Assembly: GCA_020628425.1 (NCBI GenBank)
Contig: JAHDEZ010000031.1
Span: forward strand, 1-33,040
Length of the DNA stretch: 33,040 bases
Reading direction: 5' to 3'
Source: Hellea sp.
GTDB lineage: Bacteria > Pseudomonadota > Alphaproteobacteria > Caulobacterales > Maricaulaceae
Shown here: one piece after another, positions 25,480 through 33,040 of the stretch
Numbering within the stretch: position 1 is the first letter of the stretch
Layout of the letters: every line of letters begins with the position of its first letter
Made by a program: the position numbers and the translations under genes
The notes under the pieces: generated by a model
Database searches by the model: none
What the model was told of the DNA's origin: nothing
The model's input: the letters and a program-made list of their open reading frames with translations, nothing else

Positions 25480-27180
25480 ATGACACTCATCGCAATAGAT
25501 CTGGGAACCACCAATTCATTGGTGTCGGTATTTGAAGAGGACGGGCCTGTCCTTATTCCAAATGCGTTAGGCGATTTTTTAACCCCTTCCGCTGTGGGGC
25601 TTAATAAGGCCAATGAGGTTATCGTAGGTGCAGAAGCAAAAGACAGATTAGTAACACACCCTGACCGAACCTATGCGCGTTTTAAGCGCTATATGGGGAC
25701 AAACCGGGATTTTCGCTTGGGCCGAAAAACCTACAGAGCCGAAGAATTATCTGCGATGGTGTTGCGCAGTCTAAAAGACGATGCGGAACGCCATCTTGGG
25801 AAGCCTGTAGAGCGGGCGATTATCTCCGTTCCGGCATATTTTAATGATGTTCAGCGAAAGGCTACCTATGCAGCTGGAAAAATGGCTGGCCTGCAAATTG
25901 AGCGCCTCATTAATGAGCCCACAGCGGCCGCTCTGGCTTATGGTCTCAACACGCTTTCTGATGAAAATACCTTTCTGGTCATTGATCTAGGTGGGGGAAC
26001 ATTTGATGTTTCAATTCTCGAGATCTTTGACGGTATTATGGAAGTACGCTCCTCCGCAGGTGACGCGTTTTTAGGCGGAGAGGATTTTACAGATTCAATC
26101 GTAAAGGAATTTGGCGCTCAGAAAAAAATCGACCTTTCCAGCTTGTCTCCAAAATCAATGGGCCTTTTGCGGGATTTGGCGGACCGGGCCAAACGCGAGC
26201 TCTCAAGTAAAGAGGAAGTTGGCGTGAAGTTTAAGCTCGGAGAGGAACAAATTCCATTGACTTTAACCCGGGCAAAGTTTGACGAAATTACAAGGCCGCT
26301 AATTGAAAAACTCCGCCAGCCGATTAAACGTGCGATTTCTGACGCGGGCCTCAAGGCAGATGGAATCGACCGGGTCGTACTTGTAGGCGGCGCCACGCGC
26401 ATGCCGATCGTTAGACAAAATGTAACAAAACTTCTTGGCTTGTTTCCAGAGCATAAAATTGATCCCGACCAGGTTGTCGCCTTGGGCGCAGCCGTTCAAG
26501 CTGGATTGGTTGACCGTCATGAAGCGCTCGAAGATGTGGTTATGACTGATGTTTGTCCGTTTACTTTGGGAACCGATGTATCCCGTAAACTTGGTGAGGG
26601 GCGTTACGACCACGGGGCCTTTCAACCTATTATCGAACGCAATACTGTTATACCGGTGAGCCGTGTTGCAACCAATCATGCCATGGAAATCGGACAACAA
26701 AATGTCTCGATCAGTATTTTCCAAGGGGAGTCACCGCGCGTTAAGGATAATGTCTTTTTGGGGAAAATTGACGTCGCGCTCCCGAAAAAGCAAGAGCATC
26801 ACGAAGCCATTGATATCCGCTTTACCTATGACGTGTCGGGCATTCTCGAAGTGCTGGTGACGGTGTTGTCCACGCAGAAAACAAGCCGCATGATACTTGA
26901 GGGTAATCCCGGAAGTCTATCACAAGAGGAAATTGAAAAACGTTTTAAGGCCTTGGAAAAACTAAAAATACATCCAAAGGACAAGTCCGAAAATGCCGCC
27001 GTCATCGCACGACTAGAACGGGCCTATGAAAACCAATTGGGACATGTTCGTGAAGAAATCAGTTTTCGGTTGAGTCAATTTATGACTGTCCTCGAGGGAC
27101 AAAAGGATACGGATATAAAAATCGCGCGGGATGAGTTGATGAAATGGTTGGATGGCATTGAAAGTATGGATATTTTTTAA
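25480..27180 (+). CDS. hscC: HscC-type Hsp70 chaperone
   Basis: ATP-dependent Hsp70 of 566 aa, much shorter than DnaK and the size of E. coli HscC. Actin-fold motifs are intact: phosphate-1 DLGTTNS (7-13), INEPTAAALAYG (144-155), phosphate-2 VIDLGGGTFDVS (167-178), GGEDF (199-203) and adenosine-binding VLVGGATRMPIV (300-311). The substrate-binding part begins near TDVCPFTLGTDV (356-367), with ERNTVIPVSR and ISIFQGES. The lid is truncated and there is no DnaK-like C-terminal tail. The segment FKRYMGTNRDFRLGRKTY resembles HscC rather than DnaK. GGGG precedes the ATG by a few bases. It heads an operon with three J-like genes and its stop abuts the first of them (TAAATG). Confidence 0.92.
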   Translation: MTLIAIDLGTTNSLVSVFEEDGPVLIPNALGDFLTPSAVGLNKANEVIVGAEAKDRLVTHPDRTYARFKRYMGTNRDFRLGRKTYRAEELSAMVLRSLKDDAERHLGKPVERAIISVPAYFNDVQRKATYAAGKMAGLQIERLINEPTAAALAYGLNTLSDENTFLVIDLGGGTFDVSILEIFDGIMEVRSSAGDAFLGGEDFTDSIVKEFGAQKKIDLSSLSPKSMGLLRDLADRAKRELSSKEEVGVKFKLGEEQIPLTLTRAKFDEITRPLIEKLRQPIKRAISDAGLKADGIDRVVLVGGATRMPIVRQNVTKLLGLFPEHKIDPDQVVALGAAVQAGLVDRHEALEDVVMTDVCPFTLGTDVSRKLGEGRYDHGAFQPIIERNTVIPVSRVATNHAMEIGQQNVSISIFQGESPRVKDNVFLGKIDVALPKKQEHHEAIDIRFTYDVSGILEVLVTVLSTQKTSRMILEGNPGSLSQEEIEKRFKALEKLKIHPKDKSENAAVIARLERAYENQLGHVREEISFRLSQFMTVLEGQKDTDIKIARDELMKWLDGIESMDIF

Positions 27181-28065
27181 ATGCCGTCTGTAAATTCAGA
27201 ACCCTGGGCTGTCCTTGGGCTGGAAGGCCCCACCGATGACCTAAAGATCATTAAGAAGGCCTATGCGGCCAAGCTCAAAACGACCCGTCCAGAAGATGAC
27301 CCAGAAGGTTTTATGGTGCTCCGCCGGGCTTTTGACAGTGTAACCCGAAAGGATACACCCGTCTATGCGGAGCCGGTTTATGGTACGCCGCAAACTACAG
27401 ATGTAGCTACAGATACAGCCGATAAAATGAGTGATTTTGATGAGCCTGTTTCTCAAGATTTGCGATCACACTTACCGGAATATTATCATGAAATTCGCCA
27501 AGGCATTTACCGCATATTGGAGAACCCTGAGCGGCGGAGCAATATAAGAATATGGGAGCAATATTTTAAAGACGAGTTCTTTGAAAATATGGACCACGAT
27601 TTGGCATTGCCGCACATCATGTTGGAATGCCTTATGGATTTTACAGGTGTTTTTGATGGCCTGACCCTCAAGGAATCTCGAAAAAAGGCGAGGACGGAAA
27701 TCGGAAAAGATGCGGGTGTATTCATTTTTGAACAAATGGGATGGTCTGACCTGATTGAACGAAGCTATGATGACAATTCAAATTGGGATGTTCGTTGGTT
27801 GGCACAGGTTTTTGGTATTGGTCTTGAAACCAGAGACAAGCAGAAAGTCCGCCGAGGTATGTATAAAGATATCGGTTTCTTTTTGATATGCCTTACTGGG
27901 TTTGTGTTTTGGGCACGTGGTTTCATTTCGGATTATGACTCAAATCATTTATTCAGTTACGGTGTCGGCGCATCGATAGCGATAACCGGTATAATGGCAG
28001 GCTATTTGTTCTGGGAAATTGTTCGACGTTCTGGCAATAAGGTGTCTGACATGTCGGAGCATTGA
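27181..28065 (+). CDS. J-like membrane-anchored HscC partner 1 (RPE instead of HPD)
   Basis: 294 aa; first of three paralogues after hscC. The N terminus WAVLGLEGPTDDLKIIKKAY (9-28) resembles J-domain helices I and II, and AAKLKTTRPEDDPEGF brings Arg36-Pro37-Glu38 where classical J proteins have HPD. The loop to helix III (VLRRAFDSV) is about six residues shorter than in DnaJ. A low-complexity linker (about 60-90) is followed by a helical domain containing IWEQYF (124-129) and GWSDLIERS...VRWLAQVFGI. Unlike its two paralogues it has two C-terminal hydrophobic segments (231-247 and 257-280). The ATG directly follows the hscC TAA. By analogy with E. coli DjlB/DjlC it should recruit HscC at the membrane. 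Direct activity is unproven. Confidence 0.8.
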   Translation: MPSVNSEPWAVLGLEGPTDDLKIIKKAYAAKLKTTRPEDDPEGFMVLRRAFDSVTRKDTPVYAEPVYGTPQTTDVATDTADKMSDFDEPVSQDLRSHLPEYYHEIRQGIYRILENPERRSNIRIWEQYFKDEFFENMDHDLALPHIMLECLMDFTGVFDGLTLKESRKKARTEIGKDAGVFIFEQMGWSDLIERSYDDNSNWDVRWLAQVFGIGLETRDKQKVRRGMYKDIGFFLICLTGFVFWARGFISDYDSNHLFSYGVGASIAITGIMAGYLFWEIVRRSGNKVSDMSEH

Positions 28066-28069
28066 TAAC

Positions 28070-28921
28070 ATGGCGACGATTTGGGAAATACTTGATCTTG
28101 AAGGTCCAACAACAGATGAGAAAGTGATAAAGAAAGCCTATGCGGCGCGGTTGCGTATCGTAAGGCCAGATGAGGATCAGACCGGCTTTATGGCGCTACG
28201 GGATGCCTTTGAACGCGCACGAACCTACGCCCGAATACATGCCGAGGAAATAGACACTGATAGGATTTTCGAGGCCAGTAGACCACAGGAAGCCGCACCA
28301 CCGCAGTCGACTGAAAACACAGAGGGCGCGTCGAAGTTCGAATATAGCGAGGATTATGTACCCGAGGAACAAGTCCCTGTGTTTTTCGATGATGCCGCCG
28401 ATTTCAACTTTGTCGAAATGGAAGGACTATCGCCTGAGGAGGAGGCGGAGCAAGACTTTCACGATCAAATGCGCGAAAAAATTGCGGCGATTATCCGGAG
28501 CCCGTGGACCATTAATTCAGAGCATGCCTGGGATGAGCTTTTTGCTATTCCCGAATTAGAATTCATAGACGTAGAGACGCGATTTCAACGCATATTACGG
28601 ACTTCGCTTTTAGCGATGGCCGGTTTTTTTGGTCAGGAAGACGGAGACAAAGTTCTCAAGATGAAACCGGCAATTGCGGCGCATATTTTCCATCGAATGG
28701 ACTGGATGGATCCAAGCGGACTCTCAGATATGGAGCGCCATGAGTTATATTGGTTGAGTGATAAATTAGGCCTAACCCTTTATGATCAACCTAGTGAGGC
28801 CGAGTTGGATTTTTACGAAGCGCAGGAAGAGGAAGAAGACGGGGGTGTGAGCTGGAAAATTGCACTCGTTACGGTGCTGGGAACCAGCTTGCTTATTTAT
28901 ATCAGCAATAATTTTTTCTAG
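28070..28921 (+). CDS. J-like tail-anchored HscC partner 2 (RPD instead of HPD)
   Basis: 283 aa; second paralogue. The start at 28070 follows the previous stop by four bases, with CGGAG 10 bases upstream. The J-like N terminus IWEILDLEGPTTDEKVIKKAY (4-24) is followed by AARLRIVRPDEDQTGF, with Arg32-Pro33-Asp34 replacing HPD, and helix III MALRDAFERA. Residues about 60-130 are strongly acidic and probably disordered. The shared helical domain includes AWDELFAIPE (153-162), IFHRMDWMDPSGLSD and LYWLSDKLGL. One C-terminal membrane helix (261-279) leaves almost nothing beyond it, so the protein is tail-anchored with the J-like part in the cytoplasm (inference). Confidence 0.8.
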   Translation: MATIWEILDLEGPTTDEKVIKKAYAARLRIVRPDEDQTGFMALRDAFERARTYARIHAEEIDTDRIFEASRPQEAAPPQSTENTEGASKFEYSEDYVPEEQVPVFFDDAADFNFVEMEGLSPEEEAEQDFHDQMREKIAAIIRSPWTINSEHAWDELFAIPELEFIDVETRFQRILRTSLLAMAGFFGQEDGDKVLKMKPAIAAHIFHRMDWMDPSGLSDMERHELYWLSDKLGLTLYDQPSEAELDFYEAQEEEEDGGVSWKIALVTVLGTSLLIYISNNFF

Positions 28922-28924
28922 GCA

Positions 28925-29797
28925 ATGGAAGACGCGAAAACCATATGGACGGTTCTAGGCCTCGATGGTCCCATTGATGATAAATGTGCCATCAAAAAAG
29001 CCTATGCCAAACGACTAAAGGTAACGAGACCAGATGATGACCTGACGGCGTTCATCCAACTTCGTGAGGCTTATGAAGCCGCACTTAAATATGCGCCAGA
29101 CACTTCTATATCTTTCGATGAACTCGAACGACCAGCGTCACGGATTGAATTCGATGATGATTTAGAGCCAGAAATCTATCCCAATTCGGACCCGGAATAT
29201 GACTATTTTGAGATAGATAGTTCAGCCGCCGCTGATGAGCTTGTTTCTTTTTATCCTGAAGATGATCTGCAGCAAAGAATATCACGGGACATCCAATCTT
29301 TGTTAGCGAATGGTGATGCTCATCTCAAACCGCAAAGCTGGAAGCAAATAATCGAAAATCCGGATTATTTCTCTGTTGATGCAGAGCTTATTCTGGAGCG
29401 AATTATCCGAGAGGCGATATTGGTGCATTATGGATTTTACGCAAAAGACGGTGTTTTTGGAAACATAGGGTCTGCCAAGGAGGAGGCGTCGTCAATTTTT
29501 ATGTCGGAAGCAGCTGCCAGGTTTAACGGGGAGCGGCCGACAACATGGTTCGCCACATATCTGTTTGATAAATTTGAATGGCACCTACCTGAAAAAGTCG
29601 GCTTTGACCAATTTTACAAGATTGAATGGCTGAGACAAAAACTGGATGTCGTCAACCGATCGCGTTCAGATCTGGGACACAGCACAGAAACCGATGATCC
29701 ATTTGCTGATGATAAAGATGGGACCTGGCTCGTCGTTCTAGGCAGTCTTATATTCACATTCTTGATTGTATATTTTTGGTTTGGTAGGCGCTTTTAA
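28925..29797 (+). CDS. J-like tail-anchored HscC partner 3 (RPD instead of HPD)
   Basis: 290 aa; third paralogue, starting three bases after the previous stop without a clear ribosome-binding site, which suggests coupled translation. J-like segment: IWTVLGLDGPIDDKCAIKKAY (7-27), AKRLKVTRPDDDLTAF with Arg35-Pro36-Asp37, then IQLREAYEAALK. An acidic, Tyr-rich linker follows (about 75-115). The shared domain includes SWKQIIENPDYFSVDAEL (138-155), LFDKFEWHLPEKVGFDQF and IEWLRQKLDVV. One C-terminal membrane helix, 267-286, ends with GRRF. It is the last gene of the hscC operon and ends 14 bases from the convergent GT-C-like gene, with no terminator visible. Confidence 0.8.
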   Translation: MEDAKTIWTVLGLDGPIDDKCAIKKAYAKRLKVTRPDDDLTAFIQLREAYEAALKYAPDTSISFDELERPASRIEFDDDLEPEIYPNSDPEYDYFEIDSSAAADELVSFYPEDDLQQRISRDIQSLLANGDAHLKPQSWKQIIENPDYFSVDAELILERIIREAILVHYGFYAKDGVFGNIGSAKEEASSIFMSEAAARFNGERPTTWFATYLFDKFEWHLPEKVGFDQFYKIEWLRQKLDVVNRSRSDLGHSTETDDPFADDKDGTWLVVLGSLIFTFLIVYFWFGRRF

Positions 29798-29811
29798 GAT
29801 TGAAATTTATT

Positions 29812-31350
29812 TTATTCGATTGCGTTCGCGCGCCGTCGAAAAATGTCCATATCGTTCTTTGTCCCCGTTTTAACGTAGTTTGACCAAGCTTCTTTGAATG
29901 GCGCATATTGGCTATAATCAGCGACAAAGTCATAAGGGGCGCGCATGAAATTTTTGTTCCTCGATATGTCGACCAGGACGAGATCCGGCTTTCTTTCATT
30001 CAGATCATTGGTGACCGCATCCCACATGTAAAGCTCGATTTCGTCAAGCAAGGGGGTTGATGTGCCAAGTTCATGACGTCGGGTCTGAACGCCAGCAGAA
30101 TAGGACAGCGCACCAAATCTTGAGGTCCAGTTCTTGCCCGTTTCTGTAATGAGTGGAAAGCCGTAAAGTAGGTCGGTTGACATAATGAATAGTCCATCGA
30201 TATCCGGCTCAGTTTGAATGATTTCCAGCATGGGGTCGTAAAAACTAATCTGCTTTGTATTCGAAAAGCTTTTGGATGATTGGAAGAAGCAAAAAGCCAT
30301 GTAGAAAACTGCAACAATCGGTAAGGCAACTTTCAAAGGCGATGTCTCTTTCTCGCTGGATTTTCCGGAGGGAATAGCAAGATATATTGCAATCATTGCA
30401 AAGCTAACGCCGAATATCTGATGAGAATACCAACCTTTGCCCTGCAAGATGACGCTGAAATAGATCGCCATGGCAGCGACGATAAATGTTCCAATTATGT
30501 GTCGTTTCTCCTGCGGGGCGCATATGAATGCCATTAACAAGGCCAGTAGCATTAGCAGGATAGACGACATTGTTTTTCCAATTAAGACATGCCATGGTGC
30601 ATTAAATGTGGCCGAATATATCTCTGTTGCATAGGTTAGCATCTCTTTGGAAAAATAGTGCGGTGTCAAAACCCAAATGGACAAGAGATAGAGGCTGGCA
30701 ACCAAACCAACCATGTAGGGTTCGATCCTCGAAAACAGCTTTTTCAACCCTACATGAAAAAGAAGATAAATTTCCAAACCAAAAGGGATAATGAGAAAAT
30801 AGGGCTTGATTGCAAAACCTATACCTCCCAACAGTCCCACCAAGAGCGCAAGTCCAACGGGTATAGCTGTGCCACTCGTTCTGGCAGCGATCAGGAAAAC
30901 ATAAGGAAGGGATAATGCCAATCCGATATGTTCACGCTGACCAAAATTCCAACCTGGCAATAAAAAGAATAAACCAACCAGTAAAACGAACCAGATTGGG
31001 AGCCGCTCCTGTTCATTGATATATTTGAGCATTTTGCCGCAAAGTAAGATCAATATCGCTAAGGCCAAGGCGACGTAAATGTAAAAAGCGGATTTCAGAC
31101 TCAGGCCTAATATTTCTGCCAGAAATATAACCGGCAATTGAAGCCAAATAATCAGAGGAGGGTTTATCTCCATAACATCTTTGTAGAGCGTTTTACCGGC
31201 TCGTAATTCTGATGAAGCATGCACTAACCAAGAGACGTCATAGTTTAACGGATTGGTAAACAGCTGAAAAAGCGAAAACGCCGCTACAAGCCCGCAGAGG
31301 ACTAAGGCCAATATCAGTTTCTGACGAGTGTTTTCAGTAGCCGGCAACAA
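29812..31350 (-). CDS. Multi-pass GT-C-like membrane protein, paralogue A
   Basis: 512-aa polytopic inner-membrane protein, about 11-12 hydrophobic segments, with a soluble C-terminal domain of about 130 residues. The first periplasmic loop carries NYDVSW (Asp38) and KDVMEINPP (57-65), the kind of acidic site seen in GT-C glycosyltransferases that use lipid-phosphate sugars. FGQREH (136-141) and IKPYF are shared with the divergent neighbour. The reading frame has no ATG near its start; the only candidates are TTG codons at 31350 and 31347, right after an in-frame TGA. A glycosyltransferase role (GT39/ArnT-like) is inferred, not proven. The acceptor is unknown. Confidence 0.7.
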   Translation of the reverse strand: MLPATENTRQKLILALVLCGLVAAFSLFQLFTNPLNYDVSWLVHASSELRAGKTLYKDVMEINPPLIIWLQLPVIFLAEILGLSLKSAFYIYVALALAILILLCGKMLKYINEQERLPIWFVLLVGLFFLLPGWNFGQREHIGLALSLPYVFLIAARTSGTAIPVGLALLVGLLGGIGFAIKPYFLIIPFGLEIYLLFHVGLKKLFSRIEPYMVGLVASLYLLSIWVLTPHYFSKEMLTYATEIYSATFNAPWHVLIGKTMSSILLMLLALLMAFICAPQEKRHIIGTFIVAAMAIYFSVILQGKGWYSHQIFGVSFAMIAIYLAIPSGKSSEKETSPLKVALPIVAVFYMAFCFFQSSKSFSNTKQISFYDPMLEIIQTEPDIDGLFIMSTDLLYGFPLITETGKNWTSRFGALSYSAGVQTRRHELGTSTPLLDEIELYMWDAVTNDLNERKPDLVLVDISRNKNFMRAPYDFVADYSQYAPFKEAWSNYVKTGTKNDMDIFRRRANAIE

Positions 31351-31410
31351 TCAAGGCTCTTCTATGTGAGACACCATTGAGCTAACGATATAGGCTTAAT
31401 TAACCATTAA

Positions 31411-32964
31411 GTGGGCAAACAGGATGCGAATATTTGGGCTATTACCCGGAGTGAGAGTTTGGACGCCTTCGCGACATCAGACCAGTATACAATTTTGGCG
31501 AAAGTTATTGCCATTATCGCGCTGGCCTATGCTCTGATTTTACAGTTTGGAACTTCTCTCAACCATGATGCGGCGTGGCATATGCAAACATCGCTGATGT
31601 GGCTGGAAGGAGGTCAGATTGGTAAAGACGTTGTTGACTTCAATCCACCTATGACGTTGTGGATTTCGTCTATCCCATCTCTTTTACATGTGTGGACGGG
31701 ATTATCGCCAGCGCTATTATTAAAGGCCTACGTGTTCGTACTTTTGGCCATCAGCTTTTTCTTTAGTTGGATTGTCTTGCATTCCGCGTTTTCAATGTCG
31801 AAATATGTTTTTCTGGCGTGTTTCATTTGCATAATGGTTTTGTATCCTGGCTACCATTTCGGTCAAAGAGAGCATCTCTCCCTGGTCTTAGTGTTACCTT
31901 ATCTTTTGCTTTCGGCGACTTTTCCGAATGATCGTCCGGGGGGCGCCATTTGCATTGTAGCGGGAATGTTGGCAGTGTTTGGTGTTGGTATAAAACCTTA
32001 TTTCGTTATTCTACCAATGTTGACTGAGCTCACGGTCAGTTTGCGGACGCGGAAGGTCACTAACTTTTTGCGAATTGAAACAATTTTATTGGCCATTGGG
32101 TTGTTTGCTTATCTTGGGGCTGTTTATATTTTCGCTAGGCCGTATTTGACTGAGGTTCTTCCCAAAGCATTTTGGAGTTACGAATATTTTGAAGGGGCAC
32201 GATTCCGATGGGTCACGCTGGGGCCTGCTTTGCTGTTTGCTGGCACAACCTTCTGGCTCATGAAAGACCGTAAGGTTACGACGTTCATGCCGATTTTTTG
32301 GGTGCTTTTTGCCGCCATGCTCGCCTATGCGATCGCTGCGTCTTTGCAAAACAAAGGATGGGAATATCAATGGATGCCAGTCATCATGGCAGCCATGCTT
32401 GCGGCGACTTTGGTCGCGCTATTTCCTCAGAAGTTCAGAGGTACTTCGGTTGTTGCCCTGATAAGTATTTTCGTATTGGTTAACCTTGGCCCTGCTTTGG
32501 GATGGACAAAAAACGGCCTCATTGGCGGGCAAGACTATTCGACAAGATTGCGGGTGGAAAAATTGACAAAAGTCATCGAGAAAAACGCCCAAGCTGAAGA
32601 CTATATCTACGGGTTCATCACGTCACCGCGGGATATTCATCCCGTTGTTTTAGAGACGAATATGCGATGGGCTGATAGTGCCGGGGCACTACTGTTCACG
32701 CCTGCCATCTTGTCAGGAAACTCAAATGAGTTGAGCAAGGAGGTTTTTGAGGCTATTAAAAGTGAAGAAGTGAAAATCATTAGAAACCTCGAGCTAACAT
32801 CGCCGAGAATTTTGATTTTCAACGCGGCTAACAGATTGGCCATTAGTGATGATGCCCCATCTTATATCGAGCATTTTTCGAGCTATCCCGAATTCACCGA
32901 ATTTTTTCAAGCTTACGAGCAAATTGAATGGGTAGGGTCTTTTGAAATCTGGGTGCGCCGCTAG
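31411..32964 (+). CDS. Multi-pass GT-C-like membrane protein, paralogue B
   Basis: 517-aa paralogue of the neighbouring minus-strand protein. Shared landmarks: NHDAAW (51-56) with Asp53, KDVVDFNPP (72-80), YPGYHFGQREH (145-155), GIKPYF and LQNKGWEYQ, plus the same topology and a C-terminal soluble domain. The start is uncertain: GTG 31411 directly follows an in-frame TAA, while TTG 31459 has GGAG (31448-31451) seven bases upstream and would remove 16 residues. The two genes are head-to-head with about 60-110 bases between starts. The stop overlaps the stop of the convergent uvrB-like gene through the palindrome CTAG. The glycosyltransferase function is inferred from the loop-1 acidic motifs. 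Confidence 0.7.
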   Translation: MGKQDANIWAITRSESLDAFATSDQYTILAKVIAIIALAYALILQFGTSLNHDAAWHMQTSLMWLEGGQIGKDVVDFNPPMTLWISSIPSLLHVWTGLSPALLLKAYVFVLLAISFFFSWIVLHSAFSMSKYVFLACFICIMVLYPGYHFGQREHLSLVLVLPYLLLSATFPNDRPGGAICIVAGMLAVFGVGIKPYFVILPMLTELTVSLRTRKVTNFLRIETILLAIGLFAYLGAVYIFARPYLTEVLPKAFWSYEYFEGARFRWVTLGPALLFAGTTFWLMKDRKVTTFMPIFWVLFAAMLAYAIAASLQNKGWEYQWMPVIMAAMLAATLVALFPQKFRGTSVVALISIFVLVNLGPALGWTKNGLIGGQDYSTRLRVEKLTKVIEKNAQAEDYIYGFITSPRDIHPVVLETNMRWADSAGALLFTPAILSGNSNELSKEVFEAIKSEEVKIIRNLELTSPRILIFNAANRLAISDDAPSYIEHFSSYPEFTEFFQAYEQIEWVGSFEIWVRR

Positions 32965-33040
32965 TCGCCTTTAAGCTTATTCATTTGATCCCGAAGCTCT
33001 GCGGCCTGTTCAAATTCCAAATTTTCCGCGGCTTCAAACA
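32961..33040 (-). CDS. uvrB: UvrB C-terminal end (UVR domain), truncated by window edge
   Basis: Only the last 25 complete codons are in the window. They read FEAAENLEFEQAAELRDQMN and then KLKGD before TAG. This is a UVR (UvrB/UvrC-interaction) helix hairpin. A UVR motif placed within a few residues of the C terminus fits UvrB, the damage-verification subunit of the excision nuclease; in UvrC it lies mid-protein. Another UVR-containing protein cannot be excluded from 25 residues. Confidence 0.65.
   Translation of the reverse strand, partial: FEAAENLEFEQAAELRDQMNKLKGD

Noticed and set aside
1-33040. Mobile element, prophage, defence island or CRISPR array
   Set aside because: No transposase, integrase, phage gene, terminal repeats, tRNA attachment site or regularly spaced repeats were found. 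The genes look like ordinary chromosomal cargo.

Overview
The window reads as a compact alphaproteobacterial chromosome segment, probably from a marine Hyphomonadales/Maricaulales-like bacterium. This is inferred from an alpha-type SspB with a C-terminal ClpX-binding tail, the sspB-fumC-DUF4169-ribbon-helix-helix gene order, rpoH near rluD, a large TonB-dependent receptor, many lipoproteins and moderate GC content. No species can be named from sequence reading alone. Coding density is high: no gap without a gene exceeds about 190 bases. I see no tRNA, rRNA, CRISPR, insertion sequence or phage gene.

Layout, left to right. (1) 81-5723: trmJ and a tiny Arg-rich protein on +, facing a coupled minus-strand operon uvrD - lipoprotein hydrolase - prmA. 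(2) 5868-8846: a large secreted HEWGH metalloprotease-like lipoprotein with three Ig-like repeats, followed by a small lipoprotein. (3) 8847-11214: minus operon sspB - fumC - DUF4169 - RHH, with overlapping start/stop codons. (4) 11340-15080: a fatty acid desaturase on +, then rluD, an outer-membrane-type protein and rpoH on minus. (5) 15268-17790: a TonB-dependent receptor. (6) 17845-20366: minus-strand Kazal lipoprotein, CoxE-like VWA protein and a WecG/TagA-type glycosyltransferase. (7) 20496-25303: an M43-type metalloprotease on + divergent from the Kazal gene, a DUF533/TerB-like protein, a penicillin-acylase family enzyme and a DUF481 outer-membrane protein. (8) 25480-29797: an hscC-type Hsp70 with three consecutive J-like, C-terminally membrane-anchored paralogues. 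(9) 29812-32964: two paralogous multi-pass GT-C-like proteins transcribed divergently, then the C-terminal end of what looks like uvrB at the right edge.

The most interesting module is hscC plus three tandem J-like proteins. The four genes are separated by 0, 4 and 3 bases, so they almost certainly form one transcript. Each J-like protein has a short J-domain-like N terminus in which the canonical HPD is RPE or RPD, an acidic middle, a shared Trp-containing domain and a C-terminal membrane anchor. The inferred picture is a dedicated Hsp70 recruited to the inner membrane by three different adaptors. It resembles the enterobacterial HscC/DjlB/DjlC system but is expanded.

Other points of interest are the divergent GT-C-like pair with non-ATG starts, the protease/protease-inhibitor neighbours at about 20.4 kb, a transcription terminator encoded inside the antisense prmA gene, and an outer-membrane protein gene lying between rluD and rpoH.
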